NCBI GenBank assembly: GCA_965242845.1
Contig: CBDETC010000003.1
Location: 186,001-250,000, forward strand
Length of the DNA stretch: 64,000 nt
Direction: 5' to 3'
DNA from: RHLJ01 sp965242845
GTDB taxonomy: Bacteria > Bacteroidota > Rhodothermia > Balneolales > Balneolaceae
In this document: positions 8,300 to 17,018 of the stretch, piece by piece
Position numbering within the stretch: position 1 is the first letter of the stretch
Layout of the letters: each line of letters begins with the position of its first letter
The notes under the pieces: model-generated
Told to the model about the DNA's origin: nothing
The model's input: the letters and a program-made list of their open reading frames with translations, nothing else
The model's database searches: none
Program-made: the position numbers and the translations under genes

Positions 8300-9379
8300 A
8301 AAAGTACTTCAATCACTCAATCAGACGAAATAACTGCGAATCCAAGTGTTACAATCGGGATTCCTGTATACAATGAAGAAGCTCATATCGAAAGGGTAGT
8401 TGAGGGCTTTCTATCTACAGAGTATTCAAATTTAGTAGAAATTCTCGTAGCTGATGGGGGAAGTACCGATAGGACAAGAGAGATAGTTCAGAATTTAATG
8501 GCTAAAGATGACAGGGTGAAATTAGTGGACAACCCTGGCAAATATCAGTCTTTTGGTTTAAATCGAATGATTGAGTTAGCTAAAGGCGAAGTATTTTTAA
8601 GAGCGGACGGGCATTGTTACTATAAATCAGATTACGTCGAACAGTGTGTTTCAGAGCTGCTTAAGACAGGGGCAAAAAATGTTGGCGGCGCTCAAAGATA
8701 CATGGCTCAGAATAGAGTACAGGCAGGAGTTTCGTTAGCTACTAAGAGTTTTCTTGGAAATGGCGGAGCGAAGTATATGCAAGAGGATTATGAGGGCTAT
8801 GCGGACACCGTTTTTCTTGGATGCTTTTGGGCAAAAGATTTAAGAGAGCTAGGTGGATTTAATACGGATAATGTTACTAATCAGGATTCAGAACTGAATC
8901 TGAGGCTTACAGAAAAGTATGGTGAATGTGTATTTATAAGTCCGAAAATCAAAAGCTGGTACTATCCCAGGGATACCTTTTTTAAGCTTTTTAAACAATA
9001 TTTCAGGTATGGAAGAGGAAGATTTCTAACAAGAATATTGCACCCTCAAAGTAGTCCACTTAGGGGAATGGCTCCTTTCCTTTTCATTTTATTATTCTCG
9101 TTTTATTTAATATTGGATTTATTTTTGTCTCAAAAACTCTACTCATTAGAAACAGCAATCTTTTTGCTATTAATTCTTGCAATAGAGTCTTTTTCGTTAA
9201 TTATTACAAAGTCGAAGTTGTTTAAAAATGAAATCTGGCAAAGTGAAACTTCGAGAGTGGGTATAATCTCTAATTTTATAACAGTTTTTCTAAGCCTAAT
9301 ATTAATGCAACTAGGGCATTTTAGCGGATTCCTTTATCAATTCATCAAAAACAAAATTCTAGGCCAATCCGGCTGGTGA
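8300..9379 (+). CDS. Family 2 glycosyltransferase, membrane-anchored; no standard start codon
   Basis: The open frame begins after a TAG at 8297-8299. It encodes a GT2 domain: PSVTIGIPVYNEE at the N-terminus (from 8342), EILVADGGSTDRT, the acceptor/metal region LRADGHCYY, and NQDSELNLRLTEKYG near the catalytic part. Two or three hydrophobic helices end the protein (9070-9350). The first ATG in frame is at 8498, which would delete roughly the first 50 residues of the GT2 fold, including the nucleotide-sugar-binding strand. No ATG, GTG or TTG occurs in frame between 8300 and 8498, so the start must be a rare codon (ATC at 8312 or ATA at 8330), or the sequence holds an error or frameshift. Its TGA overlaps the GTG of the next gene. 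Probably a surface polysaccharide transferase. Confidence 0.8.
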   Translation, partial: KSTSITQSDEITANPSVTIGIPVYNEEAHIERVVEGFLSTEYSNLVEILVADGGSTDRTREIVQNLMAKDDRVKLVDNPGKYQSFGLNRMIELAKGEVFLRADGHCYYKSDYVEQCVSELLKTGAKNVGGAQRYMAQNRVQAGVSLATKSFLGNGGAKYMQEDYEGYADTVFLGCFWAKDLRELGGFNTDNVTNQDSELNLRLTEKYGECVFISPKIKSWYYPRDTFFKLFKQYFRYGRGRFLTRILHPQSSPLRGMAPFLFILLFSFYLILDLFLSQKLYSLETAIFLLLILAIESFSLIITKSKLFKNEIWQSETSRVGIISNFITVFLSLILMQLGHFSGFLYQFIKNKILGQSGW

Positions 9380-10467
9380 ATAAAAAAGTTAATACTCAAG
9401 GTTTGAAAAAGATAGTCTCAGTCGTTGGGGCAAGACCTCAATTCATAAAGCTCTCTCCACTATCAAAAGTTTTAAGAGAAGAGTTCAATGAGATAATAAT
9501 GCATACTGGTCAGCACTTTGATTCAAATATGTCAAAGGTCTTTTTTGATGAATTGAATATCCCTCATCCTGACTATAATCTGGGAGTTGGATCTGGTACT
9601 CACGGTCAGCAAACAGCACAAATGCTTTTAAAGCTAGAAGAGTGTTTAATTAATGAAAGACCGGACCTTGTAGTTGTTTTTGGAGATACAAACTCTACGT
9701 TAGCAGGAGTATTGGCGTCAACAAAATTAAATATTGAAACGGTACATATTGAAGCAGGCTTGAGGAGCTTTAATAGAGAGATGCCTGAAGAACTGAATCG
9801 CATAGCATCGGATCATTTAAGTGATTATTTATTTGCACCTACTGAAACAGCAATCACAAACCTGAAGAAAGAAGGGTTATCGGAAAAAGCCTTTTTTACA
9901 GGAGATATTATGGTCGATAGTGTGCTTAGTAATGTTGGGCTGGCTATTAAGAAATCTGACATAATTTCCAGGTTAGCATTAAGGCCTTACGAATATTATT
10001 TAGTAACACTGCATAGGCCTTATAATGTTGATGATCAAGGAAGTCTAAAAAACATACTATTAGAGTTGGGAAAATTGGGTGCCAAGGTAGTATTTCCAGT
10101 TCATCCAAGAACAAGGGAAATAATCCAAAGAAACTCGCTTCAGGTTTCAGAAAATATCAAGCTTATAGATCCTCAGGGTTATTTAGATTTTTTAAATCTT
10201 CAAAATTATTCTGCTAAGATTATAACCGACTCAGGAGGGATTCAGAAGGAAGCGTATATTTTGAATAAGCCTTGTGTTACACTAAGATCTGAAACAGAAT
10301 GGGTTGAAACAGTAGAATCAGGATGGAATTTACTGATTAAGGATGCTGGAACATCGAAGTTCAGCGAGGACATCATTGAATTCCACCCCTCAGGAGCACC
10401 CAGGAAAGTGTATGGAGAGAATGTAGCCCGTAGCATGAAGGATATTATTCATAATATTGTCAGCTGA
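9376..10467 (+). CDS. UDP-N-acetylglucosamine 2-epimerase-family enzyme
   Basis: A 363-residue member of the non-hydrolysing UDP-GlcNAc 2-epimerase family. Visible motifs are VVGARPQFIKLSPLSKVL, MHTGQHFDSNMS, FGDTNSTLAG, HIEAGLRSFNREMPEELNR, TLHRPYNVDD and ITDSGGIQKEAYILNKP. The N-terminal GARPQFIK variant differs from the GTRPEAIK of the copy at 5575 and resembles WbpI/FnlC-type enzymes acting on modified UDP-sugars, so the exact substrate is open. It starts with GTG at 9376, overlapping the GT2 stop, and is followed by a TGATG overlap with the next glycosyltransferase. This tight coupling places it inside the polysaccharide operon. Confidence 0.85.
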   Translation: MNKKVNTQGLKKIVSVVGARPQFIKLSPLSKVLREEFNEIIMHTGQHFDSNMSKVFFDELNIPHPDYNLGVGSGTHGQQTAQMLLKLEECLINERPDLVVVFGDTNSTLAGVLASTKLNIETVHIEAGLRSFNREMPEELNRIASDHLSDYLFAPTETAITNLKKEGLSEKAFFTGDIMVDSVLSNVGLAIKKSDIISRLALRPYEYYLVTLHRPYNVDDQGSLKNILLELGKLGAKVVFPVHPRTREIIQRNSLQVSENIKLIDPQGYLDFLNLQNYSAKIITDSGGIQKEAYILNKPCVTLRSETEWVETVESGWNLLIKDAGTSKFSEDIIEFHPSGAPRKVYGENVARSMKDIIHNIVS

Positions 10468-11570
10468 TGGGAAAACTTGTTCAATTGTCCTCAGTTCATC
10501 ACTCTAAAGACACAAGGATATTCTATAAGATTTGCAAGTCATTAGTAGAAAACGGATTTGATGTAGATCTAATAATTCAACATTCAAAAAATGAGAAGAT
10601 TGGCGGAATAAATATAAACGCACTGCCCATTGCTACCCGCAAGTTGGATCGATTAACCAAAATTATTCCAAGGATACTTTACAAATCTCTTCAGTACAAA
10701 AGGGGAACAATTTTTCACTTCCATGACCCAGAGTTGATACCCATAGGGTTAGTGCTGAAGTTATTTGGAAATAAAGTGATTTATGATGTTCACGAAGATG
10801 TACCGAAAACGATTCTAGAGAAAGAGTGGATACCCACTCCTTTTCGAAAGATTATTTCTTTATTTGTAGACATTATCGAGAGAATTGGAAATAGAGTTTT
10901 TGATAGCACTATTGTAGTTACTAAATCGATTAAGAAGAGGTTTCCCAGGCGGGTATTACTCGTACAAAACTATCCTGAAGTTAAGGTTGAGGGTACTTCA
11001 ACCAAAATAGAGCGGCATAAGGAACGAGTATTTTATGTAGGCTCTATATCCCAGGTACGAGGCATAAAAGAAATAATCAAAGCCATTGAAAAAATAAACC
11101 TGAAAAAGAGTGTTCAATTAATACTTGCAGGTAGTTTTCCGAATTCTAAATTGGAAGAGGAAATAAAGTCAATGGAAGGTTGGAAGTATGTAAATTTCCT
11201 AGGGCATATTAATCGGGAAGAATTGAAGAAAATTGCAGAAACTTCATCTTCTGGTTTGGTTATTTTCCATCCTATACCTAATCATATTGAAGCTCAGCCT
11301 AATAAGTTATTTGAGTACATGAGATATGGGTTGCCTGTGATAGGTTCAAATTTTGAGTTATGGAAAGAAATCGTTGAGGATAACGAATGTGGTATATTAG
11401 TAAATCCTCTTGATCCTTCTGAAATTGCAAATGCTATTGATTGGATTCATGAACACCCTCAGGAAGCAGCTAAAATGGGCGAAAATGGAAAGAAAGCCGT
11501 ATTTGAAAAGTATACCTGGGAAAATGAGGAAAAAAAATTAATACAGTTATACAATCAACTAACAGTGTAA
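10467..11570 (+). CDS. Family 4 glycosyltransferase
   Basis: A 367-residue GT-B fold enzyme. The N-terminal half includes FHFHDPELIPIGLVLK and YDVHEDVPK; the C-terminal half includes FYVGSISQVRGIKE, LAGSFPNSKLEE, and the donor-site motif EAQPNKLFEYMRYGLPVIGSN near residues 270-290. A final helix TWENEEKKLIQLYNQL is typical of GT4. It probably adds one sugar to a lipid-linked repeat unit on the cytoplasmic face. It is coupled to the upstream epimerase by a one-base TGATG overlap, and about 90 bases separate it from the Wzz-like gene. Sugar specificity cannot be read from sequence. Confidence 0.85.
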   Translation: MGKLVQLSSVHHSKDTRIFYKICKSLVENGFDVDLIIQHSKNEKIGGININALPIATRKLDRLTKIIPRILYKSLQYKRGTIFHFHDPELIPIGLVLKLFGNKVIYDVHEDVPKTILEKEWIPTPFRKIISLFVDIIERIGNRVFDSTIVVTKSIKKRFPRRVLLVQNYPEVKVEGTSTKIERHKERVFYVGSISQVRGIKEIIKAIEKINLKKSVQLILAGSFPNSKLEEEIKSMEGWKYVNFLGHINREELKKIAETSSSGLVIFHPIPNHIEAQPNKLFEYMRYGLPVIGSNFELWKEIVEDNECGILVNPLDPSEIANAIDWIHEHPQEAAKMGENGKKAVFEKYTWENEEKKLIQLYNQLTV

Positions 11571-11659
11571 AATTTTTTCATTGGAAAGTTTATAGAATCC
11601 AAAAGCTGGATTTAATTATAATTGTCCAGAATAATCGATCATTCATTATCTAATACTCG

Positions 11660-12853
11660 ATGCAGAAAAATTCAATTAATCTCATTGATCTTTTGACCGT
11701 TCTTTCTTTGAGGAAGAGTCTAATCATCATCTTTGTTGTTTGCTTTACTATTGCAGGATTTGTTAGTGCTCTGCTTTGGCCAAAAACGTATAAATCCGAG
11801 CTTTCCTTCATTGTTACGGATGGGAATTCGTTGAATTTTTCAAGCGGTGGCTTATTAAGTGGGTTAGCCAATTTGTCGGTAAGCGGTAGTAATGTGACTT
11901 CTGAGCAGGCCCTGGTTTTGATTAGAAGCAGAGAGATTCAAAATAGCATTATCGAGGAGTTTGATCTTGAGGAGCTTTTTGGGACTTCAATTCCAGAGGC
12001 TCTCCGTAAAAAATTGAATGATAGAATTGAAATCGTGGAAACCAGAGAAGCAGGTCTAGGATTCAATACGATCATTTCCATCACGATGGCTTATAATGAT
12101 AATGACCCAAATCGTGCTCACGAGCTAATCAATTTTTACTATTCTGAGTTAGAAAGTAAAGTTCAGGATCTGAATAGAAAAAACGTTGAGGGAGGCTTTT
12201 TGCTGATTCAAAATCGCTTGGCCCAAAATGAAGAAGAACTTCGAGAGGCAGAAGATAGCTTAGTCGCCTTTCAGACCAAGTATGGTATTTTGCAAGTAGA
12301 AGAACAGGCTAGAGCTCAAATCGGAACCATTGCTGAATTGAGAACCGAGATAGTAAAGCTGGAAGTTGAAATAGGATATTTAACGGAGGTACTGGGAGAA
12401 TCAAACACGCAGATTGCGGATTTGAGAACACAAAAGCGTCAGTTCGAGGATAAGTATGATGAATTGTTAAATGGGTTCGATCAAGAAGAAGGAGATTTTG
12501 AAATTTTCCGGGCGGTTTCTGAAATGCCGGAGCTTTTTCTTGAGTACTTGAGGAGATATAGAAATGTAGTTGTTCAAGAAGAAATTTATAAAGTACTGTA
12601 TCCACAATACGAGCAGCAAAAGTTAAATTATGAGGAGGTATCCTCCGGTTTATTGGTTGTTGATCCCGCATTAGTTCCAACTTATAAGGATAAGCCTAAA
12701 AGAGCATATATAGTGATAGCCTTTTTCCTCTTTGGGTACTTCTTCTCAGTTTTTTGGGTTCTTTTACTAGAATGGAGATCGAATCTTAAAGAGAATAACC
12801 CAAAAGACTATGACAGGTTTACTAAGCTGATTCAATCTCTGACACGCTGGTGA
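11660..12853 (+). CDS. Wzz/GumC-like polysaccharide chain-length co-polymerase
   Basis: A 397-residue polysaccharide co-polymerase. It has an N-terminal transmembrane helix (about residues 20-42, SLIIIFVVCFTIAGFVSAL), a periplasmic Wzz domain (TYKSELSFIVTDG, EQALVLIRSREIQNSII), a long coiled coil at about 170-290, and a C-terminal transmembrane helix near 349-370 preceded by the conserved PALVPTYKDKPKRA proline-rich turn. A cytoplasmic tyrosine-kinase domain is absent: the protein ends about 25 residues after the second helix. It sets polymer length together with the Wzy-like protein encoded next, with which it overlaps (TGATG). Confidence 0.85.
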   Translation: MQKNSINLIDLLTVLSLRKSLIIIFVVCFTIAGFVSALLWPKTYKSELSFIVTDGNSLNFSSGGLLSGLANLSVSGSNVTSEQALVLIRSREIQNSIIEEFDLEELFGTSIPEALRKKLNDRIEIVETREAGLGFNTIISITMAYNDNDPNRAHELINFYYSELESKVQDLNRKNVEGGFLLIQNRLAQNEEELREAEDSLVAFQTKYGILQVEEQARAQIGTIAELRTEIVKLEVEIGYLTEVLGESNTQIADLRTQKRQFEDKYDELLNGFDQEEGDFEIFRAVSEMPELFLEYLRRYRNVVVQEEIYKVLYPQYEQQKLNYEEVSSGLLVVDPALVPTYKDKPKRAYIVIAFFLFGYFFSVFWVLLLEWRSNLKENNPKDYDRFTKLIQSLTRW

Positions 12854-14127
12854 TGCAAATCAACGTTGTACGTGAAAAGAAGATTTACATAATTATCCCG
12901 GCTATTATCGGGGCGTTCTTATCAGGTCTGGTTTATCTGTCAGAAGGATCTGCAATTCCGCTTACTCTATTTCAACTCGCCTTAATAACCGGATTTATAG
13001 TTTTCATTTATCACAAGGTTGCAGTAAAGGATTTAGATCTTCAATTCTACGGATTAGAGAAAGAGTACCTTTTATTCCTGAGCATCATATTTTTATCGCT
13101 TATTTACAGCCCTGAAAGAGAGCAGGGTATTTTTTACGCATTCAGATATATAGTTCTTATAGGAATGACATATCTGATATATAACTGTATTGAGACAACA
13201 AAGAATTTAGAAACAGTTATAAAAATCCTGATCGGAACAGCCTTTATAGTTGCTCTTGCCAATGTTTATCAATTTTATCTGAATCCTGAGGTAGCAGCGT
13301 TTAATTACATAAATCAAGGTACAAAGTTGATCCGGTCTTCAGGAGCTGAGACTGACCCGAATATTTTGGCGAGTAATTTCTTTATGCCAATAATGCTTTT
13401 AATAGCTTTTATAGGTAGTTCAAAAAAAATTTCTTATCAATTAGGCCTTTTTGCCATTGTTGGGGTTTTAATTTTCTCAGTTCTGCTTACTTACTCCAGG
13501 AGTTCCTGGGTAGCTCTTTTTGTTGGAGTATTGTTAGTATCATTAATCCAAAGAGACGGAAGATTTATTATTTTAAGTGCAGTCATCTTTCTACTTCTAT
13601 TCTTAGTGAGTGATAGTATCAGAACCATTTTCTTTAGCATTTTGGAAAGGCTGGGTGATATTTTTGCCGGTACATCTGATGACTCTTCAAAATTTAGGAT
13701 TATCCTCTTCCAAACAGCAATTCTGATGTGGCTTGATACATACACATTTGGTATTGGCTACCAGGGCTTTTCAACGGTATTCCAACAGTATCATCCTCCT
13801 CAAGAAACCGCCTGGATATATGAGCCCCATAATGAATTCTATACTGTTCTTGCTGAACTTGGAACTATAGGGTTTGTCGTTTTTATCTACCTGATCTTAA
13901 AAATCTTGAAAAGAGGGTGGGATGCAATAGCGCTTCTTAAAGGGGCAGGAAAAGTTTACTCATTACAGCTTGCTTTATTTGCCTCCTTTGTATGTTACTT
14001 GGTGTTTTTTCAATTTATCGGAGGGATGCAAATGCACAGCTTGTGCATGATTAATATTGGATTGTTATTTGCGAGTATAAAACTGGCTCATAAAGAAGTA
14101 GAAGCTGAGGCAATGATTACAGAATAG
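12850..14127 (+). CDS. O-antigen polymerase/ligase (Wzy/WaaL-like) membrane protein
   Basis: A 425-residue protein made almost entirely of hydrophobic helices (about ten to eleven). It has one larger loop containing the signature region YSRSSWVALFVGVLLV and later EPHNEFYTVLAELGTIGFVVFIYL, the H-N-x-(F/Y)-L type motif of Wzy_C/O-antigen ligase domains. It would polymerise or ligate undecaprenyl-linked repeat units in the periplasm. Either the GTG at 12850 or the ATG at 12853 may start it; both overlap the Wzz gene stop. Its 3' end overlaps the convergent glycosyltransferase gene by 11 bases. Polymerase versus ligase cannot be decided by eye. Confidence 0.8.
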   Translation: MMQINVVREKKIYIIIPAIIGAFLSGLVYLSEGSAIPLTLFQLALITGFIVFIYHKVAVKDLDLQFYGLEKEYLLFLSIIFLSLIYSPEREQGIFYAFRYIVLIGMTYLIYNCIETTKNLETVIKILIGTAFIVALANVYQFYLNPEVAAFNYINQGTKLIRSSGAETDPNILASNFFMPIMLLIAFIGSSKKISYQLGLFAIVGVLIFSVLLTYSRSSWVALFVGVLLVSLIQRDGRFIILSAVIFLLLFLVSDSIRTIFFSILERLGDIFAGTSDDSSKFRIILFQTAILMWLDTYTFGIGYQGFSTVFQQYHPPQETAWIYEPHNEFYTVLAELGTIGFVVFIYLILKILKRGWDAIALLKGAGKVYSLQLALFASFVCYLVFFQFIGGMQMHSLCMINIGLLFASIKLAHKEVEAEAMITE

Positions 14128-15286
14128 AGGTATATGCCTTGGTAAGTCGTTTTCTAAAACGATGTTTTCCGAATTCTGCAATTACTCCTTGGTGAAGCTT
14201 TTGCGGAGAGTAATTTGAGAAAGTATTGGCCATTTTAGTCATAGCATTTTTTAACTCTTCCGGATTTTTTGTCAAAATTCCTGTGCCAAGTTTAATCACT
14301 TGTTCTGCTCCACTCACATTTGAGCATACAAGCGGAATTCCGCAAGCGGCTGCTTCAAGAATAGATACATTAAAGCCTTCTCTCCGGCTTGGAAGGATGT
14401 AAAAATCAGAAGCCCAATAATACTTGAGAAGCTCTATAGGAGTGACAGAATCATGCAATTTGATATTTCTAAATGGGTTGTTGGAAATCAAGTTCTGGAT
14501 CTCCTTAGAATGCATAGTGCTTTCTGTGTTTCCAACTATATGAAAGATTACATCTCGTAGTTCTTCATTATTATGAATTGCATTCACCAACAGGTCAATT
14601 CCTTTCTCCGGACGTAAGTTGGCAATAGTTAACGCATGCTTTTTATCGGATTCCCAATTTAGGACACTCCTGCTCTCCTCTTTTTCTTTTTTTGAAACGG
14701 GGTAATATATATCCGGATCAACCATGTTATACATGATCGTTGATTTTTCTTCCACCTCAGGAAATACATCCAGAACGTCGGCACTGATCTTTGGACCAGA
14801 GAATAAAACTCTATCTGTATGTGTCAGGATTTTTTGAATTACATTTCTCAAATGCTCTTCCGGATAAGACTGGTACCAATCACTGCCGTGAATTGTAAGC
14901 GCCGTCTTAAAGCCCAGTTTCTTTAGTTTTGGAATCATCATTCCATCAGGATATAACCAATGGACATGAACTATATCATAGTCACTTTCAGTTTTTAATA
15001 AAGCATCAGTCGCTTTTTTTGAAAGCGAGTGCGAAACAATGCCCGGGAATCTTTTTTTAGGAAAAGACAGGTATGAAAACCTGATTTTATTGGTGCCAGG
15101 GAAAAGGAAGGGACTCTGGCTCTTTTTATATCTATTGGTTCCAATAAATGTATAAGGTGTTGGAACAAATAAATCGATCTGAAACTCATCAAGCCCATTT
15201 AGCAAATCAAATTGATCCTGTACAAACTTCCCTGATTTAGGGTTAAATAAAGTAGGATAAGTATGACTAAATAAAGCCAGCTTCAT
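14117..15286 (-). CDS. Family 4 glycosyltransferase
   Basis: A 389-residue GT4 enzyme. The N-terminal Rossmann domain carries FSHTYPTLFNPKSGKFVQDQ and HVHWLYPDG followed by ALTIHGSDWY. The C-terminal domain shows TIANLRPEKGIDLLVNAI, FYILPSRREGFNVSILEAAA (E-x7-E donor site) and CGIPLVCSNVSGAEQVI. It probably extends a lipid-linked repeat unit. It is the last gene of the minus-strand half of the polysaccharide locus (Wza, Wzx, Asn-synthetase-like, GT4), 10 bases after the previous gene, and converges on the Wzy-like gene with an 11-base overlap. Confidence 0.87.
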   Translation of the reverse strand: MKLALFSHTYPTLFNPKSGKFVQDQFDLLNGLDEFQIDLFVPTPYTFIGTNRYKKSQSPFLFPGTNKIRFSYLSFPKKRFPGIVSHSLSKKATDALLKTESDYDIVHVHWLYPDGMMIPKLKKLGFKTALTIHGSDWYQSYPEEHLRNVIQKILTHTDRVLFSGPKISADVLDVFPEVEEKSTIMYNMVDPDIYYPVSKKEKEESRSVLNWESDKKHALTIANLRPEKGIDLLVNAIHNNEELRDVIFHIVGNTESTMHSKEIQNLISNNPFRNIKLHDSVTPIELLKYYWASDFYILPSRREGFNVSILEAAACGIPLVCSNVSGAEQVIKLGTGILTKNPEELKNAMTKMANTFSNYSPQKLHQGVIAEFGKHRFRKRLTKAYTSIL

Positions 15287-15296
15287 ACATCAGTAG

Positions 15297-17015
15297 TCAA
15301 TTGGTTTTTGAGAAATGTAATTTATAAGCCAGTATCACGGTTATGGCAGAGAATTTTCCCTGAGTCCCACAAAACTCATATACATGATTAACATTTTTCT
15401 TTAACTGTTCATCAGATATAAGATCAATGTTTTCTTCTTTTATTTTTTTTATTGCCGGATCTAAATTTTTGTTTTGGTGGAACCAAAGTTCAAATGGATT
15501 CATAGAGTTTCTGGATTTAAGAAATCTGTTAATGAAAGCATTTCTTAAACGGGTTGTACGAGTTCCTAAAAAGGTTAAGACTCTGTGTTTAGGTATTACT
15601 CCAGCTGCATCCCACTTGTACTCAAAAAAAGTAGGATGCTTACTTCTTATCCATTCGATATAAAGACGTTTATTCTTTTTCAAGTAATCAGGTAATGACA
15701 GGCAATAACTTATTAACTGTCTGTTGTAAAAAGGAGAAACGAAATCTACAAGATGTGAGCATTTTCGATCTCCATTTAGCGTACCATTGATCTGTCTTTG
15801 TTCATAGGAAAAAAGTTCGACATTGTTTTTATACCGCTCGATGATCTCATCTAAATTTGAGATTTGTTTTAGTATTGATGGAATATTTATGAACCCTAGT
15901 TTTCCTATGTTTTCCTCTAATCCGAAGTTCTGTTTCAGGAATGAGCCAAACAAAACATCTCCAATCTGCCCCGTGTGTATAACAGGGAAATCGGCTAGCT
16001 CCATATTTTTAAGTGCTGAGTAAATATGTGCTGAGCCATTTATGGCAACCATTCCATCATTAGCTTTAACTAATTCAGGAAATGAGTTTTCAAAATAGTG
16101 TCCGGTATCTAATGGATAAAATGTATAGTCAAGGTCTTCCCTCTTTGCTATGTCCTCTGAGATCTGATGATCAGGAGTATTAGATTGGGAACAATTGAAA
16201 CACAGGATTTTGTTGAATCCAAGTTCCTTTGCAAATAAGACATTAACTCTTGAATCCAATCCCCCGCTAAGTGTTGCTAATTGTTGTTCTGATTGTCCTT
16301 CTTCCTGATTCCATTCGTTGTAAATAACATCTTTAAGTATCTCATCTACCCCGTTTATTGCGTCTTTTAACTCGATTTTTTGAGGCTTGATGTCAGAAAG
16401 CGAAAAATATTTCTTTGTGGAGATTATCTGGTTCGAAGGGATGGAGAATTCCTGAATGGTTGCATAGTCCATCCTCCGAATTTCCTTAACCGGAGTAACA
16501 TCGTCCAGCATATAGCCAAGGCTTAACAAAGAATTAAACCCATCTAAATCGGGAGAAATATGAAGATGAAGGTCATTTAGCAGGCTTGTTAATACCTTTA
16601 ATTCCGATCCAAAAAAGAATAGGTTTTCTTCTGGGTTGTGGTAGAAATAGATGGACTTAGTCGATAGAGTATCAGTAAATAAGAACAAGGAGTTGATGGT
16701 TTTATCAAGAATAAATCCTGAAAAATTACCATCAAGATTTTCTATAGCGCTGGTACCATACTTCCTATAACTATTAGCAAAACCGGCGCCGGAAAAAGTG
16801 GAATCGAATATGGTTGCATCAAGAACAATTAATACCCCTTCGTCTTCATAAGAGAACTTATGGGGGTTATTTTTCAAAAAACTATAGCCATAAATAAGAG
16901 ACTCGTACTCAGCCTGCTTATGCGTAGTTCTTCCATTCTGATAACTAAAGAACCGCTCATAGTGAGGAGAGCTAAAGGAGTTTGTAAGATTTATAAAACC
17001 ATAAAATCCTGCCAT
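15297..17015 (-). CDS. Asparagine-synthetase-like protein lacking the amidotransferase cysteine
   Basis: A 572-residue protein with the AsnB layout: N-terminal class II glutaminase-like domain (about 1-200) and C-terminal ATP pyrophosphatase domain with the PP-loop motif LATLSGGLDSRVN near residues 245-257. The N-terminus reads MAGFYGFINL, so the essential Cys2 nucleophile of glutamine-dependent enzymes is replaced by Ala. Glutamine hydrolysis by the normal mechanism is therefore unlikely; free ammonia or another nucleophile may be used, or the protein may activate a carboxylate without amidation. AsnB-like genes occur in polysaccharide clusters, where some amidate uronic acid residues. It lies 3 bases downstream of the Wzx gene, so it belongs to this locus. 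Confidence 0.82.
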   Translation of the reverse strand: MAGFYGFINLTNSFSSPHYERFFSYQNGRTTHKQAEYESLIYGYSFLKNNPHKFSYEDEGVLIVLDATIFDSTFSGAGFANSYRKYGTSAIENLDGNFSGFILDKTINSLFLFTDTLSTKSIYFYHNPEENLFFFGSELKVLTSLLNDLHLHISPDLDGFNSLLSLGYMLDDVTPVKEIRRMDYATIQEFSIPSNQIISTKKYFSLSDIKPQKIELKDAINGVDEILKDVIYNEWNQEEGQSEQQLATLSGGLDSRVNVLFAKELGFNKILCFNCSQSNTPDHQISEDIAKREDLDYTFYPLDTGHYFENSFPELVKANDGMVAINGSAHIYSALKNMELADFPVIHTGQIGDVLFGSFLKQNFGLEENIGKLGFINIPSILKQISNLDEIIERYKNNVELFSYEQRQINGTLNGDRKCSHLVDFVSPFYNRQLISYCLSLPDYLKKNKRLYIEWIRSKHPTFFEYKWDAAGVIPKHRVLTFLGTRTTRLRNAFINRFLKSRNSMNPFELWFHQNKNLDPAIKKIKEENIDLISDEQLKKNVNHVYEFCGTQGKFSAITVILAYKLHFSKTN

Positions 17016-17018
17016 GTC

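Noticed and set aside
8498..8500. ATG at 8498 as the GT2 start
   Set aside because: It would remove the conserved nucleotide-sugar-binding N-terminus that is plainly encoded upstream in frame.
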